Below are positions 8,151-15,658 of a DNA stretch of 42,854 nt, piece by piece (position 1 is the stretch's first letter; each line of letters opens with the position of its first letter). Source of the stretch: an uncultured Blautia sp. (GTDB taxonomy: Bacteria; Bacillota; Clostridia; Lachnospirales; Lachnospiraceae); contig USPF01000014.1 in NCBI GenBank assembly GCA_900556555.1, forward strand, positions 1 to 42,854, written 5' to 3'. The notes below the pieces were generated by a model. It worked only from the letters and a program-made list of their open reading frames with translations, was not told the DNA's origin and made no database searches. The translations under genes were made by a program, and so were the position numbers.

Positions 8151-9161
8151 ATGAAAAAGAAAGCAATTCTGATGTTACTGGCTGCAACAGTGGTTATGAA
8201 TACAATGGCGGGATGTACACCTTCCGAACAGCCTTCAAAAGCAGAAAATGTGCAGGAAGAACAAAAAGAAGCTGATACAGAGGCAGTCACAGTCACCAGT
8301 GTATTTGGCGAAGATGAAGTAGAGATTACATATCCAAAGGTACCGGAAAGAGTAGTAAGCTTGGCCGGTTTTGCTACAGAAATGATGCTAGCCTTAGGAC
8401 TGGAAGATCATATTGTCGGATATGCATGGCAGGATAATGAGGTGCTTCCTTACTATCAGGAAGCATTTGAAAAACTGGAGCCTCTATGTGCACCTGCTAT
8501 GGATCCTGGAGAAGAGAAAGTGTTAGCAGCAGAGCCGGATTTGGTGTTGTCCTGGGCATCCTGGTCAGATGAAGATTATTTCAATTATAAAAATTTAGAA
8601 AAAAATGATATTCAGACCTATGGTTTTCATACAGAACGCTGGTCAGGAGGACATCTTGACGATGTCTATACAGATTTTCTTAATTTAGGAAAAATATTCC
8701 ATGTGGAAGAGAAAGCAGAGACACTTGTAAACGAAATGAAAACCAATATCGAGGAAACTGCAAAAAAAGTAGAAGAGAAAGAAAAAGTATCGGTGTTTGT
8801 TTGCGATGCGTCTTCAAATGAAGAGGCATGTATGACAGTAGGAGGTGGCTTGCCACAGGAGCTTCTGGAAAAAGCAGGAGGAAAAAATGTAGTCACAGAT
8901 GTGGATTCTAACTGGGAAAGAGGATATAGCTGGGAAAAAATTATAGCAGCAGATCCGGAATGGATTGTTATTGATTACTATGCAAGTGCAGAGGAAGCAG
9001 ATGTAGTATTAGAGCTTCTGAAGTCACATCCTCAGCTTAGCAAAATGCAGGCAGTGGAGAAAGATCAGATTGTGTTGGTTGGATTAACGGATATTTCCTG
9101 TAGTGAAAGAATTGATGAAACTGTTGCTCTTCTCGCAAAAGAATTTCATGATGTAGAATAA
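8151..9161 (+). CDS. Class III (BtuF/FecB/TroA-like) ABC substrate-binding lipoprotein
   Basis: This 336-residue binding protein has a clear lipoprotein signal: basic start, hydrophobic core and lipobox MAGC with C22. The mature protein has the Peripla_BP_2 layout: RVVSLAGFATEMMLALGLEDHIVGY near the start, a long helix, then a second lobe ending with a KDQIVLVG-type strand. Family members bind cobalamin, haem, ferric siderophores or other metal chelates, and the ligand here is not determinable. AGGAAAG lies 8 nt before the ATG. It heads a three-gene importer preceded by the same operator/promoter element as the Nik-type system, which suggests that both are controlled by the same metal signal. 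Confidence 0.88.
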   Translation: MKKKAILMLLAATVVMNTMAGCTPSEQPSKAENVQEEQKEADTEAVTVTSVFGEDEVEITYPKVPERVVSLAGFATEMMLALGLEDHIVGYAWQDNEVLPYYQEAFEKLEPLCAPAMDPGEEKVLAAEPDLVLSWASWSDEDYFNYKNLEKNDIQTYGFHTERWSGGHLDDVYTDFLNLGKIFHVEEKAETLVNEMKTNIEETAKKVEEKEKVSVFVCDASSNEEACMTVGGGLPQELLEKAGGKNVVTDVDSNWERGYSWEKIIAADPEWIVIDYYASAEEADVVLELLKSHPQLSKMQAVEKDQIVLVGLTDISCSERIDETVALLAKEFHDVE

Positions 9162-9175
9162 TGTGGGAGGTTGTC

Positions 9176-10231
9176 ATGCTGAAACATATCAAAAAAAGCA
9201 CTTTTTTATTGATTTGTCTCGGAATGTTTGTTGTACTTTTAGGAGCTATGGTTTTGGGAATTAATCTGGGCGCAGTAGAACTGCGTCCAGATTGGATTTC
9301 TAAGATTATTGTCAATAACATTACAGGAAGAGAAGTATTTTTACAAGAATGGGGAAAATCAGCTCAGAGTATTGTATGGGGAATGCGTTTCCCTAAAGTG
9401 ATTGTTTGTGCCTGCGTAGGAGCTGGATTAACGCTGACAGGTATTTTGATGCAGGCTATGACGAGAAATTCCTTGGCAGATCCTTATATTCTTGGAATTT
9501 CTTCCGGAGCGTCCACAGGTGCCACGGCCATTCTTTTAATGGCAGGGGCGTTCCCTATATTTCAGAATATAACAGTGGGAGCAGGAGCTTTTGCAGGTGC
9601 CATGCTGTCTTCTGTTATTGTTATGATATTAGGGGGTGCGTCAGGCAGATTTAGCCCTGGGAAATTGGTATTATCCGGAACGGCTGTTTCTGCAATTTTC
9701 CATGCTGTTACGAATCTGCTGATTTTTTTAAGTCCAGATAAAAGAAAAGTGAGTTCGGCACTGTTCTGGATGGAAGGATCCTTTTCCAGTGCTGAGTGGA
9801 AAGATGTACTTCCGGCGATACTTACGCTGGCTGCAATTTTTTGTGTGGCAATGCTCTTAAACAGGAGCCTGGATACTTTATTGTTAGGAGAAGACATTGC
9901 CATTACAGTGGGAGTCAACGTCCATTTGATGAAATTGATTATTGTAGTATCTTCGTCCCTGATTACCGGTATCATGGTTTCCATGAGTGGATGTATTGGA
10001 TTTGTCGGACTGATTGTACCTCATATAGCAAGAACGATGATAGGAACTGTCCACAGAAGAATGATTCCATTTGCGATGCTTCTGGGGGCCATTTTTATGG
10101 TGCTGGCAGATATGTTTGCACGAATTATTGTGGCACCTTCAGAACTACCGATTGGAGTTGTCACAGCACTTCTTGGTGCTCCATTTTTCCTGGCTATGTT
10201 AAGAAAAAGTGGATACTCTTTTAGTAAGTAG
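9176..10231 (+). CDS. FecCD/BtuC family ABC permease
   Basis: This is a 351-residue polytopic membrane protein. ATG 9176 is chosen because GGGAGG lies just upstream. Conserved family segments are RFPKVIVCACVGAGLTLTG (about residues 66-84), NSLADPYILGISSGAS, and SGCIGFVGLIVPHIAR followed by RRMIPFAMLLGAIFMVLADMF. Together these form the translocation path and ATPase-docking loop of type II importers (cobalamin, haem, siderophore). About nine to ten helices are visible. It lies 14 bp after the binding protein and 10 bp before the ATPase gene, giving a complete BCD-type importer. Confidence 0.9.
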   Translation: MLKHIKKSTFLLICLGMFVVLLGAMVLGINLGAVELRPDWISKIIVNNITGREVFLQEWGKSAQSIVWGMRFPKVIVCACVGAGLTLTGILMQAMTRNSLADPYILGISSGASTGATAILLMAGAFPIFQNITVGAGAFAGAMLSSVIVMILGGASGRFSPGKLVLSGTAVSAIFHAVTNLLIFLSPDKRKVSSALFWMEGSFSSAEWKDVLPAILTLAAIFCVAMLLNRSLDTLLLGEDIAITVGVNVHLMKLIIVVSSSLITGIMVSMSGCIGFVGLIVPHIARTMIGTVHRRMIPFAMLLGAIFMVLADMFARIIVAPSELPIGVVTALLGAPFFLAMLRKSGYSFSK

Positions 10232-10241
10232 GAGCAGAAAT

Positions 10242-11021
10242 ATGAATCAGATATTAAGTGTAAAAAATCTAAGTTTTTCGGTAAAGGACAGAGAACTCAT
10301 TCATAAAATATCGTTTGATATTCCCAGAGGGAGTTTTGTAGGATTGATTGGTCCAAACGGATGTGGAAAATCTACGCTTTTGAAGACCATTTACCGTGTG
10401 AATCAGGCATCTTCAGGGGCGGTCTATCTCAATGGGGAGGATATTCAAAAAATGTCCAGTAAAGCAGTAGCCAGACAGATGGCAGTAGTTACACAGGAAA
10501 ACGACATTCAATTTGATTTTTCAGTGATGGAATTGATGATGATTGGTCGTTATGCCCATAGAGGAATGCTTCAGAATAGAGATGCTGACGATGAAAAAAT
10601 ATGTAGGGACGCATTGAAGTTGGTAGGTATGGAAGAATTCGAACAGAGAAGTTTTCTGACTTTGTCAGGAGGCGAAAAACAGAGAGTTTTTATTGCCAGT
10701 GCCTTTTCCAGAAAACCACAGATAATTGTATTGGATGAGCCGACAAACCATCTTGATGTGGGGTATCAGTTTCAGATTATGGATTTAATGAAAGCACAGA
10801 AGGAAAGTACCGTCTTTTCTTCTATTCATGATATGAATATTGCCATGCAGTATTGTGATTATATTCTTGCTTTGAAAAATGGAGAAATCGTATCCTCTGG
10901 AACACCGGAAAAAGTATTAACAGAAGCATTGTTAAGAGATTTATTTTCTGTTAGAACAGAGATGATAAAGATGGACAATGGACGTAGTCATATACGGTAT
11001 CTAGGTGCGGTTCACGTATGA
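10242..11021 (+). CDS. FecE/BtuD family ABC ATPase
   Basis: This 259-residue ATPase has Walker A GPNGCGKST near 36-44, signature LSGGEKQR, Walker B IIVLDEPTNHLD, and a switch histidine in SIHDMN. The ATG at 10242 has GGAG 6 nt upstream. It powers the FecCD-type permease encoded just before it. The stop codon is followed only 17 bp later by operator/promoter site 3. I see no terminator between them, so read-through into the downstream regulator genes is possible. Confidence 0.9.
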   Translation: MNQILSVKNLSFSVKDRELIHKISFDIPRGSFVGLIGPNGCGKSTLLKTIYRVNQASSGAVYLNGEDIQKMSSKAVARQMAVVTQENDIQFDFSVMELMMIGRYAHRGMLQNRDADDEKICRDALKLVGMEEFEQRSFLTLSGGEKQRVFIASAFSRKPQIIVLDEPTNHLDVGYQFQIMDLMKAQKESTVFSSIHDMNIAMQYCDYILALKNGEIVSSGTPEKVLTEALLRDLFSVRTEMIKMDNGRSHIRYLGAVHV

Positions 11022-11038
11022 AAAATTTTTGAAATTTT

Positions 11039-11082
11039 ATCCCCCGGGGCGGCTTGTAGGATGCTTTTGGATGATGTAAGAT
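11039..11082 (+). promoter_or_regulatory. Promoter with C-tract/G-tract operator (site 3), upstream of the DJ-1/CsoR unit
   Basis: ATCCCCCGGGGCGGCTTGT (11039-11057) shares ATCCCCC-N6-GCTTGT exactly with site 1. -35 TTGTAG (11054-11059), a 17-nt spacer and -10 TAAGAT (11077-11082) follow. The repressor gene at 11836 lies downstream in the same unit, consistent with autoregulation. Confidence 0.7.
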
Positions 11083-11121
11083 ACAGATATCGTTAAGAAA
11101 TTAATAACGAGAATTCACTAC

Positions 11122-11253
11122 ATGATGCAACAGGTATGCTGTGAACCCTCCGCAAATTTATACAGCATGCAAAAGTTTATGAATCCTAACAAAGAAGGAA
11201 ATATGGTAATGGCAGACCATATTTCCTTTCTTGTCTGCTATGAGATTTCATAA
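11122..11253 (+). CDS. Possible 43-codon small ORF (Cys/Met-rich peptide) in the leader of the DJ-1/CsoR unit
   Basis: An open frame runs ATG ATG ... TAA within the 190-nt leader between promoter site 3 and the DJ-1 gene. The peptide starts MMQQVCCEPSANLYSM, contains five methionines, three cysteines (C6, C7, C39) and H33, and ends FLVCYEIS. It has no signal peptide or membrane helix. A weak GAG lies about 10 nt upstream and there is no strong ribosome binding site. A 13-bp hairpin overlaps its second half, so it could instead be a structured leader or leader peptide. I do not recognise a family. If real, its position under a metal-type operator suggests a metal-binding or sensing peptide. 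Confidence 0.35.
   Translation: MMQQVCCEPSANLYSMQKFMNPNKEGNMVMADHISFLVCYEIS
11194..11229 (+). other. Strong leader hairpin (possible attenuator) upstream of the DJ-1 gene
   Basis: AAGGAAATATGGT (11195-11207) pairs perfectly with ACCATATTTCCTT (11216-11228) around an 8-nt loop, and T-rich sequence follows (TTTCTTG). A second inverted repeat, ATGCTGT (11136-11142) with ACAGCAT (11162-11168), lies upstream. The pair could form an attenuator for the downstream genes. Confidence 0.45.
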
Positions 11254-11273
11254 ACTGGGAAAGGAAAATAAGG

Positions 11274-11861
11274 ATGAATGTAAATATTGTGTTATTTGAT
11301 GATTTTGAAACCATGGATGCTTTGGGCCCGGTGGAACTTTTTGGAAAGCTTCCCCAGCATTTTCATGTGCGGTATCTTTCTGTTTCCGGTGACTTGATCA
11401 ACAGCGTACATGGACTAAAGATATGGACTGACTTTCTGGTGCCGGAAGAAATCGACGGAATACTGCTGATTCCAGGAGGAAAAGGTGCCAGACGGCTTTT
11501 GTGGAAGGACGAAAGATGCCTTAATATCATTAAGAAAGCGGCTGAGAATGCAGATTACTGTGTGATGATCGGGAATGGTTCTGCTCTTTTGGCACAAACG
11601 GGAATGCTTTATCACAGAAGGATTGCAGACTTTCCTATGGATGCAAACTGGAATAGAATGTTTACAGCAGGAATCGAGAGAATCCAAGGGGTAAAAACTG
11701 TGATTGACGGAAAGCTGTATTCCTGTGGCAGCACCATGACAGGCCTGGATACTGCACTTTGGGCAATTTCTGATATTTTAGATATAGCAGAAGCTGAAAA
11801 AGCGGCACAGGCCATTGGATATGAATGGAGTGAAGATGCGGATGAAGACGTCTACAGCTAA
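11274..11861 (+). CDS. DJ-1/PfpI family protein lacking the nucleophilic cysteine
   Basis: This 195-residue cytoplasmic protein has the flavodoxin-like DJ-1/PfpI fold: MNVNIVLFDDFETMDALGPVE at the start, LLIPGGKG (64-71), and the nucleophile-elbow region VMIGNGSALLAQTG (97-110). Most relatives read C-T/N-G at the elbow. Here the Cys position is G100 (IGNG), so a classical cysteine-dependent activity is unlikely and a binding or regulatory role is more plausible. E21 of the usual catalytic pair is present. AAAGGA lies upstream of the ATG. The repressor gene starts inside its 3' end, so the two are tightly coupled. Confidence 0.85.
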   Translation: MNVNIVLFDDFETMDALGPVELFGKLPQHFHVRYLSVSGDLINSVHGLKIWTDFLVPEEIDGILLIPGGKGARRLLWKDERCLNIIKKAAENADYCVMIGNGSALLAQTGMLYHRRIADFPMDANWNRMFTAGIERIQGVKTVIDGKLYSCGSTMTGLDTALWAISDILDIAEAEKAAQAIGYEWSEDADEDVYS

Positions 11862-12126
11862 AGAGGATAAGCAGTATGACAAGGCAATGGTGAACCGGAT
11901 TGCACGGGCAACAGGGCATTTGAAGACTGTGCGGAACATGGTAGAAGAAGGCCGGGATTGTAGTGAGATTCTGGTTCAGCTGGCAGCAGTGAAATCTGCC
12001 ATTAACGGAGCAGGAAAAGAGATGCTGAAGCATTATATAGAAACCTGTCTGGAGGAGGAATTAGAGAAGCAGGATGGAAAAGGCCTGGAAAAACTGAACA
12101 AAAGCATTGACAGCTTTATGAAATAA
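11836..12126 (+). CDS. CsoR/RcnR/FrmR family metal-sensing transcriptional repressor
   Basis: This small all-helical repressor (96 residues from ATG 11836, GGAG 5 nt upstream; ATG 11842 is the alternative) overlaps the DJ-1 gene by 26 bp. The family core is clear: NRIARATGHLKTVRNMVEEG, then DCSEILVQLAAVKSAING. Family metal ligands are Cys35/36, His61 and Cys65 in CsoR (CsoR numbering). Here C42 and C71 fit the two cysteines. The His61 position is Y67 and the neighbouring residue is H66, a non-canonical set, so the metal or reactive ligand cannot be assigned. The family binds C/G-tract operators, and three such sites lie upstream of this gene and its neighbours. Confidence 0.88.
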   Translation: MRMKTSTAKEDKQYDKAMVNRIARATGHLKTVRNMVEEGRDCSEILVQLAAVKSAINGAGKEMLKHYIETCLEEELEKQDGKGLEKLNKSIDSFMK

Positions 12127-12127
12127 T

Positions 12128-12156
12128 AAAGAGGACAATGCTTTTGTTCTTTTTAT
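12128..12156. terminator. Probable bidirectional terminator between the repressor and ROK genes
   Basis: AAGAGGACAA pairs with TTGTTCTTTT (two G-U pairs) and runs into TTTTTATTT on the + strand. The complementary A-rich stretch serves the converging ROK gene. Confidence 0.55.
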
Positions 12157-13287
12157 TTAGATAGAGCCGATAAATTCCTGGATATAAAACAGTGCGGCAC
12201 CGATGGCTGGTGTGTACTGTCCGTGAATGCCTATCAAAAGGTTTTCTTTTTGAAATTCAAATGGTGAGGATGCACTGATACGCTGTGCCAGATATTCAAG
12301 GTCTTCTGCTGTAATATATGGAGCAAGATATCCGCTTAAAATGATAGGTGCATCAATGACCATATTCAAGTTTTTCATTGCAAAAGCAAGGTGATTCAGA
12401 TAATCCTCCCAAATAGGTAGAAATTGAGGTGTCTGTTCTTCTCTCAGCATCCGGAAAAAGTCTTTGATCGTTGTGCCGGATGCTTTTTCTAATGCATTGG
12501 CAGAACAATAGGTTTCCAGACAGCCACGGTTTCCACAGTAGCAGAGAGGTCCGTCTGAATCAATGCACATATGTTCCAGAGTTCCACCATGCATAAAATT
12601 TCCCTGATGAATCTTGTGGTTGGTGATAAGAGCACCTCCGAGATTCCGGTTTAGCAGGAAAATCACAGCATCATCAATATTCGGATGATTCCAAAGTTCC
12701 AGTGCAGCAGCAGATTTAGAGTCATGCTCCATATGACAGGGATAAGGAAGATATTTTGAAAAATCTTCAAGGCACATTCCTGTATTATCCATAATTGTTC
12801 CGTAAGTCACATAAGTATTATCAGGGGAAGTGATTCCCTGAGTGGCAATAGAGATTCCCAGTATTTTATCTTCGTAATGGTTCAGAGCAATCAGTTTCTT
12901 GATTTCTCCGGCAACTTCCTCATAGTAGGAAAGAGTGTTGGAGTAGGGGAGCTGGATGGTATCTGAAAAAACGGTATTTCCATACAAATCCACAACTGTG
13001 ATGTGGAACATATTCTTTAAAATTCCGATTCCAATGGCAAGTTTAAATGTTTCTACAATGCGGATGGCCTGTGCCTTCCGCCCTCCAGTGGAAGCAAAAT
13101 AGCCATTTCTTTCAATGATCCCTTCATTTTCTAAAAGTGTTAGATTCTGGCTGACCGTAGACAGCCCCATTTGCAGTTCCTGAACAATCTGTTGTTTGGA
13201 GGTTACTTTTTTCTGATAGATATATTGGTAAACCTTTGATTTGTTGATTTGTTTTAAATTCATGGTGGTGAGACCTTTATCATTCAT
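12157..13287 (-). CDS. ROK family transcriptional regulator
   Basis: This 376-residue protein has an N-terminal winged-helix domain (MNLKQINKSKVYQYIY through QMGLSTVSQNLTLLENEGIIERNG) followed by a ROK sugar-kinase-like domain. The zinc motif CYCGNRGCLETYC lies in the middle. The NagC/XylR-type architecture indicates a sugar- or sugar-acid-responsive repressor rather than a kinase. The start at 13287 has AGGAG 8 nt upstream. An internal Met (MNLKQ) is possible but has no better site. It is divergent from a mannitol dehydrogenase/fructuronate reductase family gene, its most likely target. Confidence 0.9.
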   Translation of the reverse strand: MNDKGLTTMNLKQINKSKVYQYIYQKKVTSKQQIVQELQMGLSTVSQNLTLLENEGIIERNGYFASTGGRKAQAIRIVETFKLAIGIGILKNMFHITVVDLYGNTVFSDTIQLPYSNTLSYYEEVAGEIKKLIALNHYEDKILGISIATQGITSPDNTYVTYGTIMDNTGMCLEDFSKYLPYPCHMEHDSKSAAALELWNHPNIDDAVIFLLNRNLGGALITNHKIHQGNFMHGGTLEHMCIDSDGPLCYCGNRGCLETYCSANALEKASGTTIKDFFRMLREEQTPQFLPIWEDYLNHLAFAMKNLNMVIDAPIILSGYLAPYITAEDLEYLAQRISASSPFEFQKENLLIGIHGQYTPAIGAALFYIQEFIGSI

Positions 13288-13732
13288 AGCAAAATCTCCT
13301 GAGTTATAACTTTGTCATAGGATTAAGGACCCAAATTTCTCACACTGTCTGGCAATTTTAGCAGTCAGACTATAAATAGGCTGAATTCTGTAATCTCCCC
13401 GTTCCAACCTACTTTTTTATGGTTCAAATAGGTGTGATTTCAGAATAAAAAAAACCCACTTATTCGTGCCTAGGAAATATAGGATAAAAATCACAAAACA
13501 ATATTTTCAAAGACATGAATCCAATTTTGATGTGGGAAGTTTGAGTTAAGAATTAATGATATTTTATAATAGAAAAGGATAAGATGCAACTTGGTATAGG
13601 AATATAGCAAAAATACCTAAAATAAAGACAAAATATTGTGGCTTTTGTCAATGGATTATTTATGGTATGAGTTATATATTTAACTTATGGTTGAAACATA
13701 AGCGTAAGTCGCAGATAAAATGGAGGGTGGAT
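13288..13732. promoter_or_regulatory. Divergent regulatory region; + strand promoter at 13541-13570
   Basis: This is a 445-bp AT-rich intergenic region. A good promoter reads toward the dehydrogenase: TTGAGT (13541-13546), 18 nt, TATAAT (13565-13570), giving a leader of about 155 nt. A split inverted repeat GTGATTT (13434-13440)/AAATCAC (13488-13494) and several CCTA/TAGG repeats could be ROK operator parts, but no convincing single operator stands out. No RNA gene is seen. Confidence 0.55.
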
Positions 13733-15355
13733 ATGAAATTAACAAGAAATGGAATCAAAGCACAGGAAGCATGGGAAAAAGCAGGAATCAGACTTCCGGG
13801 ATATGACGTGGAAAAGGTATCAGAAAAAGCAAAAGAAGCACCGGCCTGGGTGCATTTCGGAATCGGAAATATTTTCCGTATTTTTATTGGTGGTATTGCA
13901 GACGGGTTATTAGAAACAGAGGATTTAGACAGGGGCATCACCTGTGTAGAAACCTTTGATTATGATGTGGTAGATAAGATTTATACACCTTTTGATAATC
14001 TGGGGCTGAGTGTGCTCCTTCACGGTGATGGAACAAGAGAATATAAGGTGCTTGCTCCTTTTGCAGAAGCAGTGAAAGCAATGTCATCCGATGAGGCACA
14101 GTGGAACAGGCTGAAAGAAATCTTCAGCAGCCCATCCTTACAGATGGTATCCTTCACCATCACAGAAAAAGGGTATGCATTGCAGAAAGCAGATGGCTCA
14201 TGGTTTCCATTTGTAGACTCAGATATCAAAAATGGTCCGGTAAAGTCCGTAGGTGCCATGGCTGTTGTGACAGCCATGCTTTATGAGAGGTATCAGGCAG
14301 GAAAATACCCACTGGCACTGGTGTCCATGGATAACTGCTCACAGAACGGTGCAAAGCTGAGAGAATCCGTGATGACCATGGCAGAAGAATGGAAAAAAGC
14401 AGGATTTGTGGAGCAGAGCTTTGTGGACTATGTAAGTGATGAAAACGTAGTGGCATTTCCATGGACCATGATTGACAAGATTACACCAAGACCCAGTGAG
14501 CAGATTGCAAAGGATCTGGAAGATTTAGGGGTAGAGAATATGCAGCCTGTAATTACAGGAAAAAGAACCTATATCGCACCATTTGTAAATGCTGAGAAAC
14601 CCCAGTATCTTGTGATTGAAGACAGCTTCCCTAATGGACGTCCGGCATTGGAAAAAGGATTTGGCGTCTACATGGCTGACCGTGAGACCGTGAATCTGTC
14701 AGAGCGGATGAAGGTAACCGTTTGCTTAAATCCGGTACACTCTGCAACAGGACCACTTGGAGTTGCACTGGGATACGATTTGTTCGCACACATGCTTAAC
14801 ACAGACGAAGATATGATGAAAATGGCACGTATGGTTGCTTATGATGAAGGGCTTCCAGTTGCACCAAATCCGGGCATTCTTTCCCCTCAGGAATTTGTGG
14901 ATGAGCTTTTCAATGACCGGTTCCCAAATGAATACCTGGGAGATACCAATCTCCGCCTGGCCGTGGATGTTTCCCAAATGGTTGGAATCCGTTTTGGGGA
15001 AACCATCAAAGCCTATGTGGCAAAGTATGGGGATGCATCCAGACTGACAGCCATCCCTCTGGGAATTGCCGGATGGCTTAGATATATGCTTGCAGTAGAT
15101 GATGCGGGAAACAAATATGAACTGGCTCCGGATCCAATGAATGAAGAAATCACAGAGCAGTTAAAAGATATTGTGGTAGGAAAACCAGAAACCTTCAAAG
15201 AGCATTTGAAACCAATCCTCTCCAATGAGCGTATTTTCTTTGTAGATATCTACACAACAGGACTGGGAGAGAAGATTGAAAACATGTTCCGGGAAATGCT
15301 GGAAGGTCCTGGAGCAATCAAAGCAACTGTACACAAATATATAGGGAAAGTCTGA
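13733..15355 (+). CDS. Mannitol dehydrogenase/fructuronate reductase family oxidoreductase
   Basis: This 540-residue cytoplasmic NAD(P)-dependent polyol/uronate dehydrogenase (UxuB/MtlK family) starts at ATG 13733, where GGAGGGTGG directly precedes it. An upstream in-frame ATG lacks such a site. The N-terminal Rossmann motif is HFGIGNIFRIF, and the catalytic Lys-Asn-His set is visible in MKVTVCLNPVHSA (near 330). Length matches clostridial long-chain members that reduce fructuronate to mannonate or interconvert mannitol and fructose. The exact substrate is not decidable. It is a single-gene unit controlled most plausibly by the divergent ROK protein, and no strong terminator is seen behind it. 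Confidence 0.88.
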   Translation: MKLTRNGIKAQEAWEKAGIRLPGYDVEKVSEKAKEAPAWVHFGIGNIFRIFIGGIADGLLETEDLDRGITCVETFDYDVVDKIYTPFDNLGLSVLLHGDGTREYKVLAPFAEAVKAMSSDEAQWNRLKEIFSSPSLQMVSFTITEKGYALQKADGSWFPFVDSDIKNGPVKSVGAMAVVTAMLYERYQAGKYPLALVSMDNCSQNGAKLRESVMTMAEEWKKAGFVEQSFVDYVSDENVVAFPWTMIDKITPRPSEQIAKDLEDLGVENMQPVITGKRTYIAPFVNAEKPQYLVIEDSFPNGRPALEKGFGVYMADRETVNLSERMKVTVCLNPVHSATGPLGVALGYDLFAHMLNTDEDMMKMARMVAYDEGLPVAPNPGILSPQEFVDELFNDRFPNEYLGDTNLRLAVDVSQMVGIRFGETIKAYVAKYGDASRLTAIPLGIAGWLRYMLAVDDAGNKYELAPDPMNEEITEQLKDIVVGKPETFKEHLKPILSNERIFFVDIYTTGLGEKIENMFREMLEGPGAIKATVHKYIGKV

Positions 15356-15452
15356 TATGCTCTCATGTATCAAAAAATATACAAAATTATTTACAAATTT
15401 CAAGTGTTAGCAGTGATTCTTAACAAAATAATATAAGAAATACAAAATAGTG

Positions 15453-15481
15453 TTGTTAAAATATTATCAATATGGTATAGT
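15453..15481 (+). promoter_or_regulatory. Main promoter of the redox operon with overlapping Rex-like operator
   Basis: -35 TTGTTA (15453-15458), 17 nt, -10 TATAGT (15476-15481). The -35 is embedded in TTGTTAAAATATTATCAA (15453-15470), which fits the clostridial Rex consensus TTGTTAA-N4-TTAACAA with one mismatch. Rex represses when NADH/NAD+ is low, so this operon would be induced by excess NADH. Confidence 0.65.
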
Positions 15482-15548
15482 TACAAAGTAAATCGGAAAA
15501 GTCACAAGATACAGAATTATAAGTGATTTCTTAGTAGTCAATATGATA

Positions 15549-15573
15549 TCACAAATTTCAAATATTTTTGTGA
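15549..15573. promoter_or_regulatory. Inverted repeat TCACAAA-N11-TTTGTGA in the redox-operon leader
   Basis: Perfect 7-bp arms at 15549-15555 and 15567-15573. It lies between the two Rex-like sites and could be an RNA hairpin or another operator. No regulator is assigned. Confidence 0.35.
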
Positions 15574-15602
15574 CAAAACCGATTATATTTTTTTAGATTG
15601 CA

Positions 15603-15620
15603 TTGTTAAAAATTAAACAA
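15603..15620. promoter_or_regulatory. Second Rex-like operator upstream of mdh
   Basis: TTGTTAAAAATTAAACAA matches TTGTTAA-N4-TTAACAA with one mismatch in the half-sites. It lies about 40 bp before the mdh start, in the transcribed leader, and could act as a roadblock or cooperate with the promoter-proximal site. Confidence 0.6.
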
Positions 15621-15658
15621 TTCCATGCTGAATTTGGAAAAACAGAAAGGAGTACCAT

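Noticed and set aside
11083..11253. Cobalamin or other known metal riboswitch in the leader of the DJ-1/CsoR unit
   Set aside because: No GCCACTG-type B12 box or other recalled riboswitch core is present. The hairpins alone do not identify a class.
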